A stretch of DNA of 40,777 nt from a virus. The stretch is from positions 1 through 40,777 of the IMG/VR virus record IMGVR_UViG_3300036791_000397; one strand, given 5' to 3'. The notes below the pieces were generated by a model. The model searched no databases, had not been told where the DNA came from, and worked only from the letters and a program-made list of their open reading frames with translations. The position numbers were made by a program, and so were the translations under genes. Positions 20,701-28,390 of the stretch are shown one piece after another. Each line of letters begins with the position of its first letter. Position 1 is the first letter of the stretch.

Positions 20701-21339
20701 GGTCGAGGGAGTCCCGCTCAGCGGAGCCAACCGGGCAACCGGGAACCCGACACCCCAGTATTGGTTCGTCAGGAACGCGGCGAGGGCGAGGGTGGGGTCG
20801 CCGTCCGGCTGGCCGGGGACGATGTTGCTGTTGTTGAGGGCAAGGATCTCCAGGTTGATCTGCGGCAGGTTGGGCGAGTTGCCGAGGCTGAGGTTGGAGA
20901 ACGCGAAATAGCAGATCCCGCGGTAGGCCAGCGCGTGTGTGGGATCGAACGCCGTCGAGAACGGCCACGGCGTCTGCTGGTAGTCCCCGGCGTAGAACGC
21001 CTCGGGTCCGCCGTCCGGAGTGATCAGGTTGGGGTCGAAGTAGTTCTTGGTGCCGGACCACCAGTCAGCGACGACCTTGAGGACTGGCCCCTCGCATATC
21101 CCAAGGACCACGGACGCGTTGTAGGTCGTCCCCTGCCCCTTGCCGCTGGTGCCGCCCTTGCCACCGCTGCCTCCAGAGGAGGAGAACCCGAAGTAGTCCA
21201 TGACGTTGACGCTCATGCGCGCCTGGCCGCCGAGCAGCAGCGCGATGGGCTGGCCCTGGAGGGCAGTGGAGACGCGCAGGGACGTGGCAGGAGGGGACGT
21301 CTGCTTCCCAGCGAACAATCCTGTGATGAAGCGTCCCAT
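17746..21339 (-). CDS. Large tail-tip / host-specificity protein (GTA-like, Phage-tail_3)
   Basis: A 1197-residue structural protein that should form the tip of the tail and help contact the host and guide injection. The N-terminus ('GLFAGKQTSPPATSLRVSTA', 'GQPIALLLGGQARMSVNVMD') and the early '...VVLGICEGPVLKVVADWW' region match the phage tail protein family at the end of GTA-like tail-tip clusters (Phage-tail_3, TipJ-like). The middle has 'RKPRDQMLNNVKVEYLDRNN' followed by 'YNPVDIEVKDSASIYQF', typical of these hub proteins, and fibronectin-like modules follow near 750-860. It is similar in place to RcGTA's last tail gene. It starts at 21339, six bases after the NlpC/P60 stop. Confidence 0.8.
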   Translation of the reverse strand: MGRFITGLFAGKQTSPPATSLRVSTALQGQPIALLLGGQARMSVNVMDYFGFSSSGGSGGKGGTSGKGQGTTYNASVVLGICEGPVLKVVADWWSGTKNYFDPNLITPDGGPEAFYAGDYQQTPWPFSTAFDPTHALAYRGICYFAFSNLSLGNSPNLPQINLEILALNNSNIVPGQPDGDPTLALAAFLTNQYWGVGFPVARLAPLSGTPSTWQSYCKALGFGVSPVISAAVSAASAMGDLVNATNSAACWQDGLMHVVPYGDAPVSLGQINSIIETHIVPALLPNAVLASITIGNVGNFVADFGVTYFAAASLTLVPYPPTQIGTYSQMDGTYYFTQADINNEVSITYTYAAAASYVPDTVPLYDFTINDFLTNQGSVGTGLAAGNSPVVIVRKPRDQMLNNVKVEYLDRNNAYNPVDIEVKDSASIYQFKRVRPGDIKQFHFFCLASAAVQSCTLQLVREQIARTFQFTCGKHFSMILSLMKIVTLTLPSMRLAREPVRIIEISENTDQTLTVTCEEFNGTAAAPIYGSEASLGHQTNYNATPGFINTPLIFEPTDELGRAMISGGGLLIAIALSGEAQFWGGCNAWISYDGSQYTEVATVTKATRMGVLMAPLPTAAVNPTGAQTIDTTSVCAVNLTESNAQLVSVSQIDANSLNTKSFIGPLAGQPGAGAGEAIAYMNATLVATSEYDLTYLIRGAFGTETDVQTWPTGTGFARIDENVLLLPYDKSRIGSTIFLKFPSFNLFSQVTQSLADVPAYSYTIQGIALASPLPILENVRTVIQNGRLAVAWDEIVDFRGAIRVEIRQGTTYNSAVILGTVAHPAFILPGDGTYWFTAWCQPASGLIVRSEAPVSVTAVGATVLTNVVASYDAKAAGWPGTFVNTSVDLGINAVRLNGGQLTTSGPTAAGNNVLNFASVPPQVVRGQTVSDVTDSGVIPAGTTVLSVTSSTVTISNPIGSDFSNVDFPAEFGSRGVLAGDVIQFGTLQILTQDGTYQPPFTVDVKRPTAMTITISLQGTGLAVGQNILADTDILGDTDVLGSVGAQFVNVHASILLSQDGVTYAAPIKYSPGDYFGRAAKFIFNLSSVDPNTIAYLLTAQISVQVQARDDHILTNGVLPAAGLTVAFTPDGSATPAPFNGGPNGATVPHILATWGSQQPGDVFSIVGLTAAGAFFQIVNGGVGVARGSVNIIAEGF

Positions 21340-21345
21340 GCGACC

Positions 21346-21798
21346 TCACCAGGGAGTGAAGAACTTGATGCCGAGCACCGGCGTCCCCAGGTGCGGCCGG
21401 CGCCCGTCCGCCTTCATGACCTTGCGGCAGGCGTAGTGGGCGTGGACGACGTGCGGCCATCCCGGGGGAACCACGAGGGCACCGTGAGCGTAGCACTTGC
21501 CGATCTTGTAAAGCACCATGTCGCCCGGCCGAACCTCCGACTCGGGGATCTCCCTCCCGCGCGGCATGACGTAGGACAGGTAGTGCTCCTCGGACTGGTG
21601 GAGGAAATGCTGCGGCGCGTAGTTCGCGATCTTGAACTCCTCCATCACGCCGGCCTCGACGTACACGCACTTGAGGAGCTTCGCGCAGTCCGTCCCACCG
21701 CGCGGTCCCTTGACCTCTCCCATGTCGTGGTAGGGCGTCCCGACCCACTCCAGGGTCACGGCCACCACCCGGTCGCGGGCCTCCTCCTCCGTCATCAT
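21346..21798 (-). CDS. NlpC/P60 peptidase, GTA-like tail-tip component
   Basis: A 150-residue cysteine peptidase that would cut peptidoglycan peptide cross-links during DNA entry. Catalytic features are visible: the nucleophile Cys in 'GTDCAKLLKCVY', the His in 'KCYAHGALVV', and a polar residue after ('VHAHYACRK'). The 'DMVLYKIG' strand precedes the His, as in NlpC/P60. It fits RcGTA's tail peptidase (TIGR02219-like) in size and place. MM at 21798/21795: 21798 has GGAGGTGACAGGCGG upstream. The start overlaps the stop of the hub gene. Confidence 0.85.
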   Translation of the reverse strand: MMTEEEARDRVVAVTLEWVGTPYHDMGEVKGPRGGTDCAKLLKCVYVEAGVMEEFKIANYAPQHFLHQSEEHYLSYVMPRGREIPESEVRPGDMVLYKIGKCYAHGALVVPPGWPHVVHAHYACRKVMKADGRRPHLGTPVLGIKFFTPW

Positions 21799-24188
21799 CC
21801 GCCTGTCACCTCCGGAGCCGGTATGTAGGGTTGCCCCCCGAAGTTCTGCAGGTTCCCGAACGCCGTGCAAGTGGTCCTCTGCAGGTCGCACCCGGCGGAC
21901 GCCGCGAAGGTGTCCCCGGGGTTGATGGTGAACGGGAACGGAGCCACGAGCTTGAGGGTGACGCCATCCCACGTGGAGACCGTCCGGCTGAACGTGGCGT
22001 TGGCGCCGGTCAGCATGGTGACGGTCCCGAGCGTGTACGTCCCGGATCCTCCGGGGTTGGGGAGTCCACCCGCGGGGATGATGGCAAACTGCGTGCTCCC
22101 GGCGCCCGCGGTCCCCGCCTGGGAGAACCGGCCGATGGTCATGTTGCCGTCGGCGTTGCACCCCGGATCGAACAGGGTGTGCCGGCACTGCGCCGAGTAG
22201 AAGTGCAGCGGCATCTGGATCGACAGCAGGTCCCGGTAGTCGTTGGCCGTGATGACCACGATCAGGTCCGTGCAGTCCACCGCCTGGACCTTGCCGGCGA
22301 AGATCGTGCGAACCCCGGTGGGGACCGCTCCGCCCGGTGTCATGGGCCAGGTCGGCATGGCGGAGAAGAACGCGCGGTCCACCTGGAAGTCCGCTGCGTC
22401 GAGGTAGCCAGAGTGCGCGGCCTGGATCCACGGCACAACGCCGATCACGTCCGGGAACACAGTCCCCGTCGCGATGTCGATCGGCCGCGGCATCAGGACG
22501 ACCGTCCAGGTGTCGACGTCGAACCCGATCTTCCAGTGCGCCTGGCTCTTGTTCTGGCCCTGGTCCACCCGCACGCCCTGCGAGGAGTAGACCGTCCCGT
22601 TCACGTTGATGTCGAAGTCCGCCGTGGTGAACCGCAGCACCCCGCCGTTGAACAGCTTGATCGTGTAGAGATCGAAGTCGCACCAGGTGAGGTTCTGCCC
22701 GGAGACGATCTGGTTGAACAGGACGAACAGGGATCCGCTGTTGGGAGTCAGGGGACCGGACGGCGGGGTCTTCACCCACCGCATCGGACCCGTGTACGGC
22801 GGCGGCGGGATCCACGCGTCGATGATGGCCGGCGGCAACCCCGTCTGAGGTCCCGGGAACGGCGGGTTCTGAGGTGCCGGACCGGACGGGGGAGCGGCGA
22901 GCTTCCGTGGCTCCCAGAACTGTCCGCGCCCGAGCGGCAGATCGTAGCGGGTCGGGGACCAGGTAACGTTGTCCCACGCCTGGAACGTCGCCCACGGTGC
23001 CTGCGATCTGCCCATGCCTAGCTTGGTGGGATCGGGAGGCGGCGGCGGACCGGAGATCGGCGGAGTCAGGACGACGGGCTGGTAGGGCTGCAGGTTGCGC
23101 CCGAACGTCGGGCCAGGAGGCGGTGGGATGAGCGTGACCAGAACGGGCAGCGGAACCGCGGTTCCCACCACCGGAGCAGGCGGAGCATACGTGTAGACGA
23201 TCAGACCCTTGGCGCCGGCCCCAGACGTGTATGCCGGCCCGGTCCCGATCCCGATGACCGCAGCACCGCCGCCGCCGCCATACAGTCCTCCTGTGCCGCC
23301 AGTGGCTGCCGCGGAGGTCTGGTAGCTTGCCCCTCCGCCTCCACCAGAACCCGCCGTGCCCCCGCCAGTCGCGGAGTATTCCGCGCCGGGACTGCCAGCA
23401 CCTCCAGGGCTGGTGTTCGTGACTCCCGCCCCTGCGGCCCCTCCCAGGCCGGCGTCGCCAGAACCGCCGCTCGTTCCGCCGTTGACGGCTCCAATCCCAA
23501 CACCGTTGTTGCCGTTCCCGTTCGGACCGGCTGCGCCACCTCCGCCAGTGGACACTATGACGGCACCACCGGTCGGCGTCCCCCCGTTCCCGCCGCTGTT
23601 CTTGGTTGAGCCGATGCCGCCGCTCGACGCGCCGCCAGCACCAGCGGCCGGGTTCGAGGCGGAGGTGATGCCTGCTCCGCCCCCGAGAGCCCCAACAGAC
23701 GCCGCCCCGAACGTGGCACCGTTGAACCACGTGCTGCCGCCAGCGTTCCCGTTGAAGCTCCCGGTGGTGTTGGTGACGGCGGCGCCACCGGTGCCAAGCT
23801 GGTAGGAGCACGTCCCGCCTGGTGTCAGGACGATGTTGCGCGCGAGCGAGTATGCTCCGCCGCCGCCGCCCGTGCATGGCACCCCGCTGCCGGTGGCCCC
23901 GCTGCCACCAGCCCCGATGGTCTCGACGGTGTTGTTGCCGCTGTTCCAGTCTGCGGGAACGTTGAAAGTCTGGAGGCTGCCGGTGACCGCCGTCAGGAAC
24001 CCGACGAACGCCAGGAACTTGAGCTTGTCTCGCAGGTGCGGGGTGAGCTTCGACCTCTCGACCGCCATCTTGCCGGAGTTGACGCCGATCCCCTCCGGGA
24101 GGCGCTCCGGCCAGATCCCGGCGGCGGCCAGGTGGAACAGCGTGACCCCGCCGACCAGAACGTATGTCGCGCCGTGCCTGACTCTCAT
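21795..24188 (-). CDS. Tail hub (DUF2163/BR0599) with Gly- and Pro-rich N-terminal extension
   Basis: A 797-residue chimera. The C-terminal part (about 490-797) matches the GTA-type hub family: a DUF2163 region containing 'NLTWCDFDLYTIKLFNGGVL' and the BR0599 end 'CRHTLFDPGCNADGNMTIGR' followed by 'FAASAGCDLQRTTCTAFGN', whose Cys residues may bind metal. Upstream, residues about 60-300 are Gly/Ala/Ser/Thr-rich ('GGGGGAYSLARNIVLTPGG' motifs), as in glycine-rich fibre domains, and about 305-440 are Pro-rich linkers. Residues 30-50 are hydrophobic. Usual hubs are near 290 residues. Start at 24188 overlaps the stop of the distal tail protein gene. It probably joins the tail tip and displays a receptor-binding domain. 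Confidence 0.78.
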   Translation of the reverse strand: MRVRHGATYVLVGGVTLFHLAAAGIWPERLPEGIGVNSGKMAVERSKLTPHLRDKLKFLAFVGFLTAVTGSLQTFNVPADWNSGNNTVETIGAGGSGATGSGVPCTGGGGGAYSLARNIVLTPGGTCSYQLGTGGAAVTNTTGSFNGNAGGSTWFNGATFGAASVGALGGGAGITSASNPAAGAGGASSGGIGSTKNSGGNGGTPTGGAVIVSTGGGGAAGPNGNGNNGVGIGAVNGGTSGGSGDAGLGGAAGAGVTNTSPGGAGSPGAEYSATGGGTAGSGGGGGASYQTSAAATGGTGGLYGGGGGAAVIGIGTGPAYTSGAGAKGLIVYTYAPPAPVVGTAVPLPVLVTLIPPPPGPTFGRNLQPYQPVVLTPPISGPPPPPDPTKLGMGRSQAPWATFQAWDNVTWSPTRYDLPLGRGQFWEPRKLAAPPSGPAPQNPPFPGPQTGLPPAIIDAWIPPPPYTGPMRWVKTPPSGPLTPNSGSLFVLFNQIVSGQNLTWCDFDLYTIKLFNGGVLRFTTADFDINVNGTVYSSQGVRVDQGQNKSQAHWKIGFDVDTWTVVLMPRPIDIATGTVFPDVIGVVPWIQAAHSGYLDAADFQVDRAFFSAMPTWPMTPGGAVPTGVRTIFAGKVQAVDCTDLIVVITANDYRDLLSIQMPLHFYSAQCRHTLFDPGCNADGNMTIGRFSQAGTAGAGSTQFAIIPAGGLPNPGGSGTYTLGTVTMLTGANATFSRTVSTWDGVTLKLVAPFPFTINPGDTFAASAGCDLQRTTCTAFGNLQNFGGQPYIPAPEVTGG

Positions 24189-24781
24189 ATGAGCTTCTCG
24201 GTGGAGAACTTCATCGACCGCATCTCGAACAGCAGGCTCGCGAAGTTCTCGAACGGCCACGCGTCATCGTCCAGCCGGCACAGCCATTTGAACGTCCCGG
24301 TCCACGTCAGGGTGGCGCCGGCCGCGGGAGGGCTGCTGAACACGATGGATCCGGTCGAGGACACCGTGTAGGCGGCCGTGGGCGTCCCGTTGATCGCCAC
24401 GGTGGGGATCGGGGTGTCGGGGAAGAACACCGGCTCCACGAACCCTCCCAGCACGCGCACGAGCTGGAACGAGGTCGTCACACCGTCGCCGACACCGAAC
24501 GCCTGGTTCGTCGCCTGGTAGTCGTTGATGTCCTGGTAGAGGAACGCGAGGGTGGCGCCGTTGAGCTGGTTGATGAACCCCACCAGGTTCTGCCACTCCA
24601 GGAACGACGCCGCGCTCCGCAGGAAGTTGAACTTCACCTCGTAGAGCCAGATCGGATAGCTGTAGTAGGAGATCCGGACCCGTTTCCCGGACAGGGACTC
24701 GTGCCGGGTGCCCGCCCACTGGATGGTGCGCTTCGCCGGGAAGGTTATGCCGGGGAGGCTGGGAAAGACTGGCAGGGCCAC
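24185..24781 (-). CDS. Distal tail protein (DUF2460, GTA TIGR02217-like)
   Basis: A 198-residue protein of the distal tail (Dit-like) family that links the tail tube to the tip. The N-terminus 'VFPSLPGITFPAKRTIQWAG' with 'SLSGKRVRISYYSYPIWLYE' matches the DUF2460/TIGR02217 pattern ('PxLPG...tR...h.tasGrE.R...y.YPiw.f.l.fd.Lr'), and 'GTFKWLCRLDDDAWPFENF' near the end is also typical. The length fits the family. It lies directly after the tape measure and before the hub, as in GTA clusters. Its stop overlaps the hub start (ATGA). Confidence 0.85.
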   Translation of the reverse strand: MALPVFPSLPGITFPAKRTIQWAGTRHESLSGKRVRISYYSYPIWLYEVKFNFLRSAASFLEWQNLVGFINQLNGATLAFLYQDINDYQATNQAFGVGDGVTTSFQLVRVLGGFVEPVFFPDTPIPTVAINGTPTAAYTVSSTGSIVFSSPPAAGATLTWTGTFKWLCRLDDDAWPFENFASLLFEMRSMKFSTEKLI

Positions 24782-24794
24782 ACCACGTCCCCCC

Positions 24795-26864
24795 TCACAT
24801 GCTGCTGTAGCTGGGATTCTGGGACATGTGCCCGGCGACCATCTTGGCGAACTGCGGACCGAACCGCGTCAGGAACGCCTGGACGCCCGTCCCGTCGATC
24901 GCCGACACCTGGAACGTCACGTTGGCCGCCGCGCCCTGGCCGCCTCCGCCCATGTTCTGCGAAGCCGGGATGATCGCCTCCCCCTGGTGGACGAGGGCCA
25001 TGCCGGTGCGCGGCACGTAGTCGGTGCCGATCTCGAACGATCCCACGGTCGCCTTGGCAACAGCCACCTCCGCCGCCGCGGCTGCGGCGCCGGCGGCCGG
25101 AGCGGCGGGGCCGAGGGTTGGGGCGAAGAACGAGGTGAACCCGGCAGACAGCGGCCCGAGCAGACCGCTTATCATCTTCATGAACCCCGAGAACAGCTCC
25201 GTAGGCGCCGACAGCGAGTTCGCCAGGATGTTCGACAGCGGCTTCACGATGGCCAGCTTCTCGAACTCCTCGATCATCTTGATGACCAGGGACGAGGCGA
25301 TGTTCTTCATGGCGGTGGACCAGGACGTCGTGTGCGCCAGGAGTCCGCGGAGCTGGGAGTTCCACGCCCCCATGATGGTGTTCGTGACGCCTTCCCACTC
25401 CTGGACAGACTTCTTGAGCTGCTCCGCCTCCAGGGCCAGCCGCTCCTTGTCGATGGCACCCATCTCGTGCGCCATCTTGCGCCGGATCTGCTCCTGCTTG
25501 TTGGCGTTGTCGCCGGCCAGGGCGATCTCCTTCTCGAAGACCGCCTTCTCGGCCGTCTCGCGATCGGTCAGTGCCGCGAGGAGGTGCTTCACCTTCTGGG
25601 TCTCAGTCTCCTTGAAGGTGTCGACCGCGTTCTTCTCCGCGATCTTGATCTTGTCGTAGGACAGCCGGATGGCGTCGAGCTGCTCCTGCAGCTTCGTCAT
25701 CCCCGTGGTGTCCTTCTTCTTGTCGTCGTCATCGTCCTTGGCGAACTTGGTGGACCCGGCGCGCACCACGTCGTCGGCCACCCTCTTCGCGTCCGCGACG
25801 ATCTTGTCCCAGTCCACCCGCATCTGGGTGGTCTTCTCGGCTCCCACGTCGAGGCCGGCCATGGACGGCAGTGGCATGTCCCCGGCGCCGGGCGCCGTCT
25901 TGAACGGGTTCTCGAACTTCTGGGTCGCCATCAAGCCCTCGGCGCCGGATCCCTTCGTCGATCCGCGCTCCAGCCCCTGCATCTTCTCGACGGCGATCCC
26001 CAGCATGTTGATGAGGTTCTGCACGTAGGGAGTCAGGTCGACGATCATCTGCTTGAAGAACGTGGCCCAGTGCGAGCTAGCTGCGTTCCACTCCTTCTCG
26101 AAGGCCACAGCCTTGGCTACCATCTCGTCCTGCATGACGGCGCCGGCCGCATGCGCCCGCGCCTCCAGCTCCTGCATGTGAGCCGGTCCCTCGGCAAGAG
26201 TGCGCACCCACTCCTTGGAGAACCCGAGCAGTTCACCGGCCTTGAACTTGTCCGCCCACCCGTAGGCGTTCTCGATCAGCTTGGACGCTTCCACCAGGTA
26301 GCGGTCCATGGAGATGATGTGGTCGTTCTGGTCCTTCCACTTCACCCCGTTGGCGTCGAGGAACTTGCCCAGGTCCCCGGAGTCACGGACCATCTCGTTG
26401 AGCTTCTTGGACGCCTCCTCCAGGCCCTCCCTGACCTTGTCGTTGCCGACCCCGCCCTGGTTGAGCGCGTACTGGATCTCCTGGTATCGCTGGAGCGACA
26501 GCCCGGTCTCCCGAGCCGCCCGGTCCATCTTGACGAACTCCTCCTCGATGTCGTGGAACACCTTCAGCGCGCCGGCCGCGGCAGCGCCGATGGCCCCGCC
26601 GAAGAGGAGCTTCATCCACCCGGTGCTGAGTGTCGCGCCGCCCTTCTCGATGGTCTCGTTGAGCTGCTTGAACCCGTCGCCGATCGACCCAAGCGCATCG
26701 GTGACGGTGGAGAACGCCTCCGCCGTCTTAGACGCGAAGGTGTCGAGGGATGACTGGAGGGTCCCGACGCTGCTGGAGATCTCGTCGAGCCGCTTCTTGA
26801 CGGCCTCCGATCCCTTGTCGAGCTCGGCCGTGTCGGCGCCGATCTTGAGGTCGATGTCAGCCAT
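24795..26864 (-). CDS. Tape measure protein
   Basis: A 689-residue protein that sets the length of the tail tube and may be injected with DNA. The N-terminus 'MADIDLKIGADTAELDKGSE' and the long run of charged heptad-like helices (about 1-75, 140-330, 395-520) are typical. A hydrophobic segment near 83-103 ('MKLLFGGAIGAAAAGALKVF') may span the membrane, and the end 'GTDYVPRTGMALVHQGEAII' is a common tape-measure C-terminal motif. At about 1.5 angstrom per helical residue, 689 residues suggest a tail of roughly 100 nm. It starts inside the end of the G-T frame, as usual after tail chaperones. Confidence 0.85.
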   Translation of the reverse strand: MADIDLKIGADTAELDKGSEAVKKRLDEISSSVGTLQSSLDTFASKTAEAFSTVTDALGSIGDGFKQLNETIEKGGATLSTGWMKLLFGGAIGAAAAGALKVFHDIEEEFVKMDRAARETGLSLQRYQEIQYALNQGGVGNDKVREGLEEASKKLNEMVRDSGDLGKFLDANGVKWKDQNDHIISMDRYLVEASKLIENAYGWADKFKAGELLGFSKEWVRTLAEGPAHMQELEARAHAAGAVMQDEMVAKAVAFEKEWNAASSHWATFFKQMIVDLTPYVQNLINMLGIAVEKMQGLERGSTKGSGAEGLMATQKFENPFKTAPGAGDMPLPSMAGLDVGAEKTTQMRVDWDKIVADAKRVADDVVRAGSTKFAKDDDDDKKKDTTGMTKLQEQLDAIRLSYDKIKIAEKNAVDTFKETETQKVKHLLAALTDRETAEKAVFEKEIALAGDNANKQEQIRRKMAHEMGAIDKERLALEAEQLKKSVQEWEGVTNTIMGAWNSQLRGLLAHTTSWSTAMKNIASSLVIKMIEEFEKLAIVKPLSNILANSLSAPTELFSGFMKMISGLLGPLSAGFTSFFAPTLGPAAPAAGAAAAAAEVAVAKATVGSFEIGTDYVPRTGMALVHQGEAIIPASQNMGGGGQGAAANVTFQVSAIDGTGVQAFLTRFGPQFAKMVAGHMSQNPSYSSM

Positions 26865-27464
26865 TGAACTGCCCCATCCCGTCGATCCGGCCGCCCGTCG
26901 CCTGGATCATGCGGCGCAGCTCCTCCGCCGTCATGTACTTGTTCTCCGGCTCCTTGCCGTTCGCCTTGCTGAGGTCCGGAAACTCCACACCGAGCGCCTT
27001 GGCGACGCACGCGACCAGGACCCGCAGCGGTGGGTTCCGGCGCCAGTACCTGTGCATCATGGAAACGTCGCTCAGCGTCATCTTCCTGACCTCGGACGGC
27101 GGGATGCCGTGTTCCACGAACGGCCCGAACACGTCGGGCCAGAAGTCCGGGTCGGTCAGGCTTCGCCGGTCTCCTGGCCCGTCGGAGGGTTTGGTTCCGC
27201 AGCCTTCAGACCGGCCAGTTCCAGGATCGTCTGGGACGCCGCCGTCAGCTCGTCCATGTCGAGTTCGACGGTTCCGGGATCCACGCTCGGCGCCGCGCGC
27301 TCCAAGGCGATGCGCAGGATGGCGAACGACACCCTCCCAACCCTCACGCCGCCATCGGTCCCGGAGGAGTTGATGATGTCCGTGACGCGCTCCAGCTCTC
27401 CGATGTTGAAGGCGTGGATGGTGTACTCTTCGCCTCCGAGCGTGATCTTCGCCGTCTTTGCCAT
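26857..27464 (-). CDS. Tail assembly chaperone G-T made by -1 frameshift
   Basis: The product of the G reading frame extended by a -1 frameshift into the downstream frame ending at 26857. G-T binds the tape measure and recruits the major tail protein during tail assembly. The slippery heptamer A_AAC_CCT is in the right phase at 27192-27186 (codon 92, AAC, then CCT). After slippage the frame continues 'SDGPGDRRSLTDPDFWPD', then 'VFGPFVEHGIPPSEVRK', 'YWRRNPPLRVLVACVAKALG' and 'MTAEELRRMIQATGGRIDGM', a typical T-part. The T-part has no convincing start codon of its own. Frameshifting itself is predicted, not proven. Confidence 0.75.
27156..27464 (-). CDS. Tail assembly chaperone G (short form)
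   Basis: A 102-residue protein, the short form of the tail chaperone pair. It lies between the major tail protein and the tape measure, the invariant siphovirus place for it. 'KITLGGEEYTIHAFNIGELE' resembles the N-terminal part of small tail assembly chaperones. The C-terminus after the slippery heptamer ('PPTGQETGEA') is the short unframeshifted tail. It has a start at 27464 with a standard spacing from the major tail gene. It is usually made in excess over the frameshifted G-T form. Confidence 0.75.
   Translation of the reverse strand: MAKTAKITLGGEEYTIHAFNIGELERVTDIINSSGTDGGVRVGRVSFAILRIALERAAPSVDPGTVELDMDELTAASQTILELAGLKAAEPNPPTGQETGEA
27186..27192 (-). promoter_or_regulatory. -1 programmed frameshift site AAACCCT
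   Basis: On the - strand the sequence CCA-AAC-CCT holds the heptamer A_AAC_CCT (X XXY YYZ). Its phase with the ATG at 27464 is exact (codon 92), and the -1 frame from here is open to 26857. Y = C is less usual than A or T. No clear pseudoknot was found downstream, though the following 25 bases are G/C-rich. Confidence 0.65.
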
Positions 27465-27476
27465 GTCGTCTCCAGG

Positions 27477-28283
27477 TCAAGAAATCTCCGGGAAGACCAT
27501 GTTGTACACATTCTGCGAGGCGTTGGCGAAGAACCCGATGTCGAACTCGGGGATGGCGAAGTCCTCCAGCTTGAACGGCAGCATGTGCTTGGCCGACACG
27601 CACGAGTAGAGCCGGAGCGCGAACGGCTTGGACGATGGCTGGTTGAAGTTCGTGTAGTAGTCGAGCTGGAACGTCGGGGTCGAGCCGATCAGCTGGTTGG
27701 ACACCAGCAGGCTCTGGCCCACGCTCGTCGTGTTCGTGTAGGTAACCTTGATGGGGTTCGTGGCGCCGGCGAGGATCGACGTCGAGTCGGCGGCGGAGAA
27801 GTTGTACAGCCCGGGCGAGCCGGTCGTGAGGCTGTACTTCCCGAGCGCCTCCAGTCCGGTCGAGACCCGCTGGAGCGGCAGGCCCGGCGTGTTGACCGTG
27901 CTGGCCCCGTAGGTGATGCCGAGGTCGGCGTCGAAGGTCAGGGACGATCCCACCTGCAGCGTCGTCGCCGCCGTCGAGAGCGAGAACGTGGACCCCACGT
28001 TCCACGCGATCTGGCCGGTGGTGCTGGTCCCGGTCCCCCCGTAGAACACCGCGGCCCAGGCGAGCCCGGACAGGACGGCCGCCTTGATCTTGGCGGTTCC
28101 CTTGATGGTGCCGCGCGCGACGGCGAGGGGCCACTGGAACTGACCGTAGAGTTCCTTGATGACGCCGGCAGCTTCGAACGAGAACTCTTGGGCATACCCG
28201 ATGTTGACGGGTGCTGGGATCGCGATGTCGGTCCGGGAGACGATCAGGATCCCGGGACCGAAGGCTGCGAGGGGCGTGGACAT
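27477..28283 (-). CDS. Major tail (tube) protein
   Basis: A 268-residue beta-rich protein placed immediately before the G/G-T chaperones and tape measure, the canonical place of the tail-tube protein. 'GPGILIVSRTDIAIPAPVNI' with 'YAQEFSFEAAGVIKELYGQ' and 'VARGTIKGTAKIKAAVLSGL' follow the usual tube protein layout (N-terminal strand, loop, first sheet, 'G.iKgkak' segment). Ser/Thr-rich insertions in the middle ('GTGTSTTGQIAWNVG') may form surface loops. The start at 28283 has CGGGAGAACC. It is preceded by late element B and a hairpin, suggesting its own strong transcription start. Confidence 0.8.
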   Translation of the reverse strand: MSTPLAAFGPGILIVSRTDIAIPAPVNIGYAQEFSFEAAGVIKELYGQFQWPLAVARGTIKGTAKIKAAVLSGLAWAAVFYGGTGTSTTGQIAWNVGSTFSLSTAATTLQVGSSLTFDADLGITYGASTVNTPGLPLQRVSTGLEALGKYSLTTGSPGLYNFSAADSTSILAGATNPIKVTYTNTTSVGQSLLVSNQLIGSTPTFQLDYYTNFNQPSSKPFALRLYSCVSAKHMLPFKLEDFAIPEFDIGFFANASQNVYNMVFPEIS

Positions 28284-28295
28284 GGGTTCTCCCGC

Positions 28296-28313
28296 GGCGT
28301 CATGGTGGACGCC
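28296..28313 (-). other. 5' hairpin before the major tail gene
   Basis: GGCGTC (28296-28301) / GACGCC (28308-28313), 6-bp stem with a 6-base loop, extendable by a G-U and a G-C pair to 8 bp on the - strand. It lies directly downstream of late element B and just before the Shine-Dalgarno GGGAG of the gene at 28283. It parallels the hairpin at 33634-33657 and may protect the 5' end of the message. Confidence 0.6.
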
Positions 28314-28315
28314 AC

Positions 28316-28365
28316 AGGATTACCCCGTCCGGAGGGCGGCGGATATTCGTTGGCTGGACGCAACC
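28316..28365 (-). promoter_or_regulatory. Late bipartite element B (putative late promoter)
   Basis: On the - strand: GGTTGCGTCCAGCCAACGAATA (28365-28344), a 20-base spacer, then GTAATCCT (28323-28316). The same blocks at the same spacing form element A at 33655-33704. GAATAT and GGTAAT are 17 bases apart and could act as -35/-10 boxes, with the GTTG...CAAC dyad as an activator site upstream. It lies 33 bases before the major tail gene start. Confidence 0.7.
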
Positions 28366-28390
28366 GCGCTGAGCGGTGGAAGGGGCGAGG

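Noticed and set aside
24708-26753. A 681-codon open frame on the + strand opposite the tape measure
   Set aside because: Mirror frame of a coding strand rich in helix codons; Leu/Val/Gly/His-rich with no recognisable domain.
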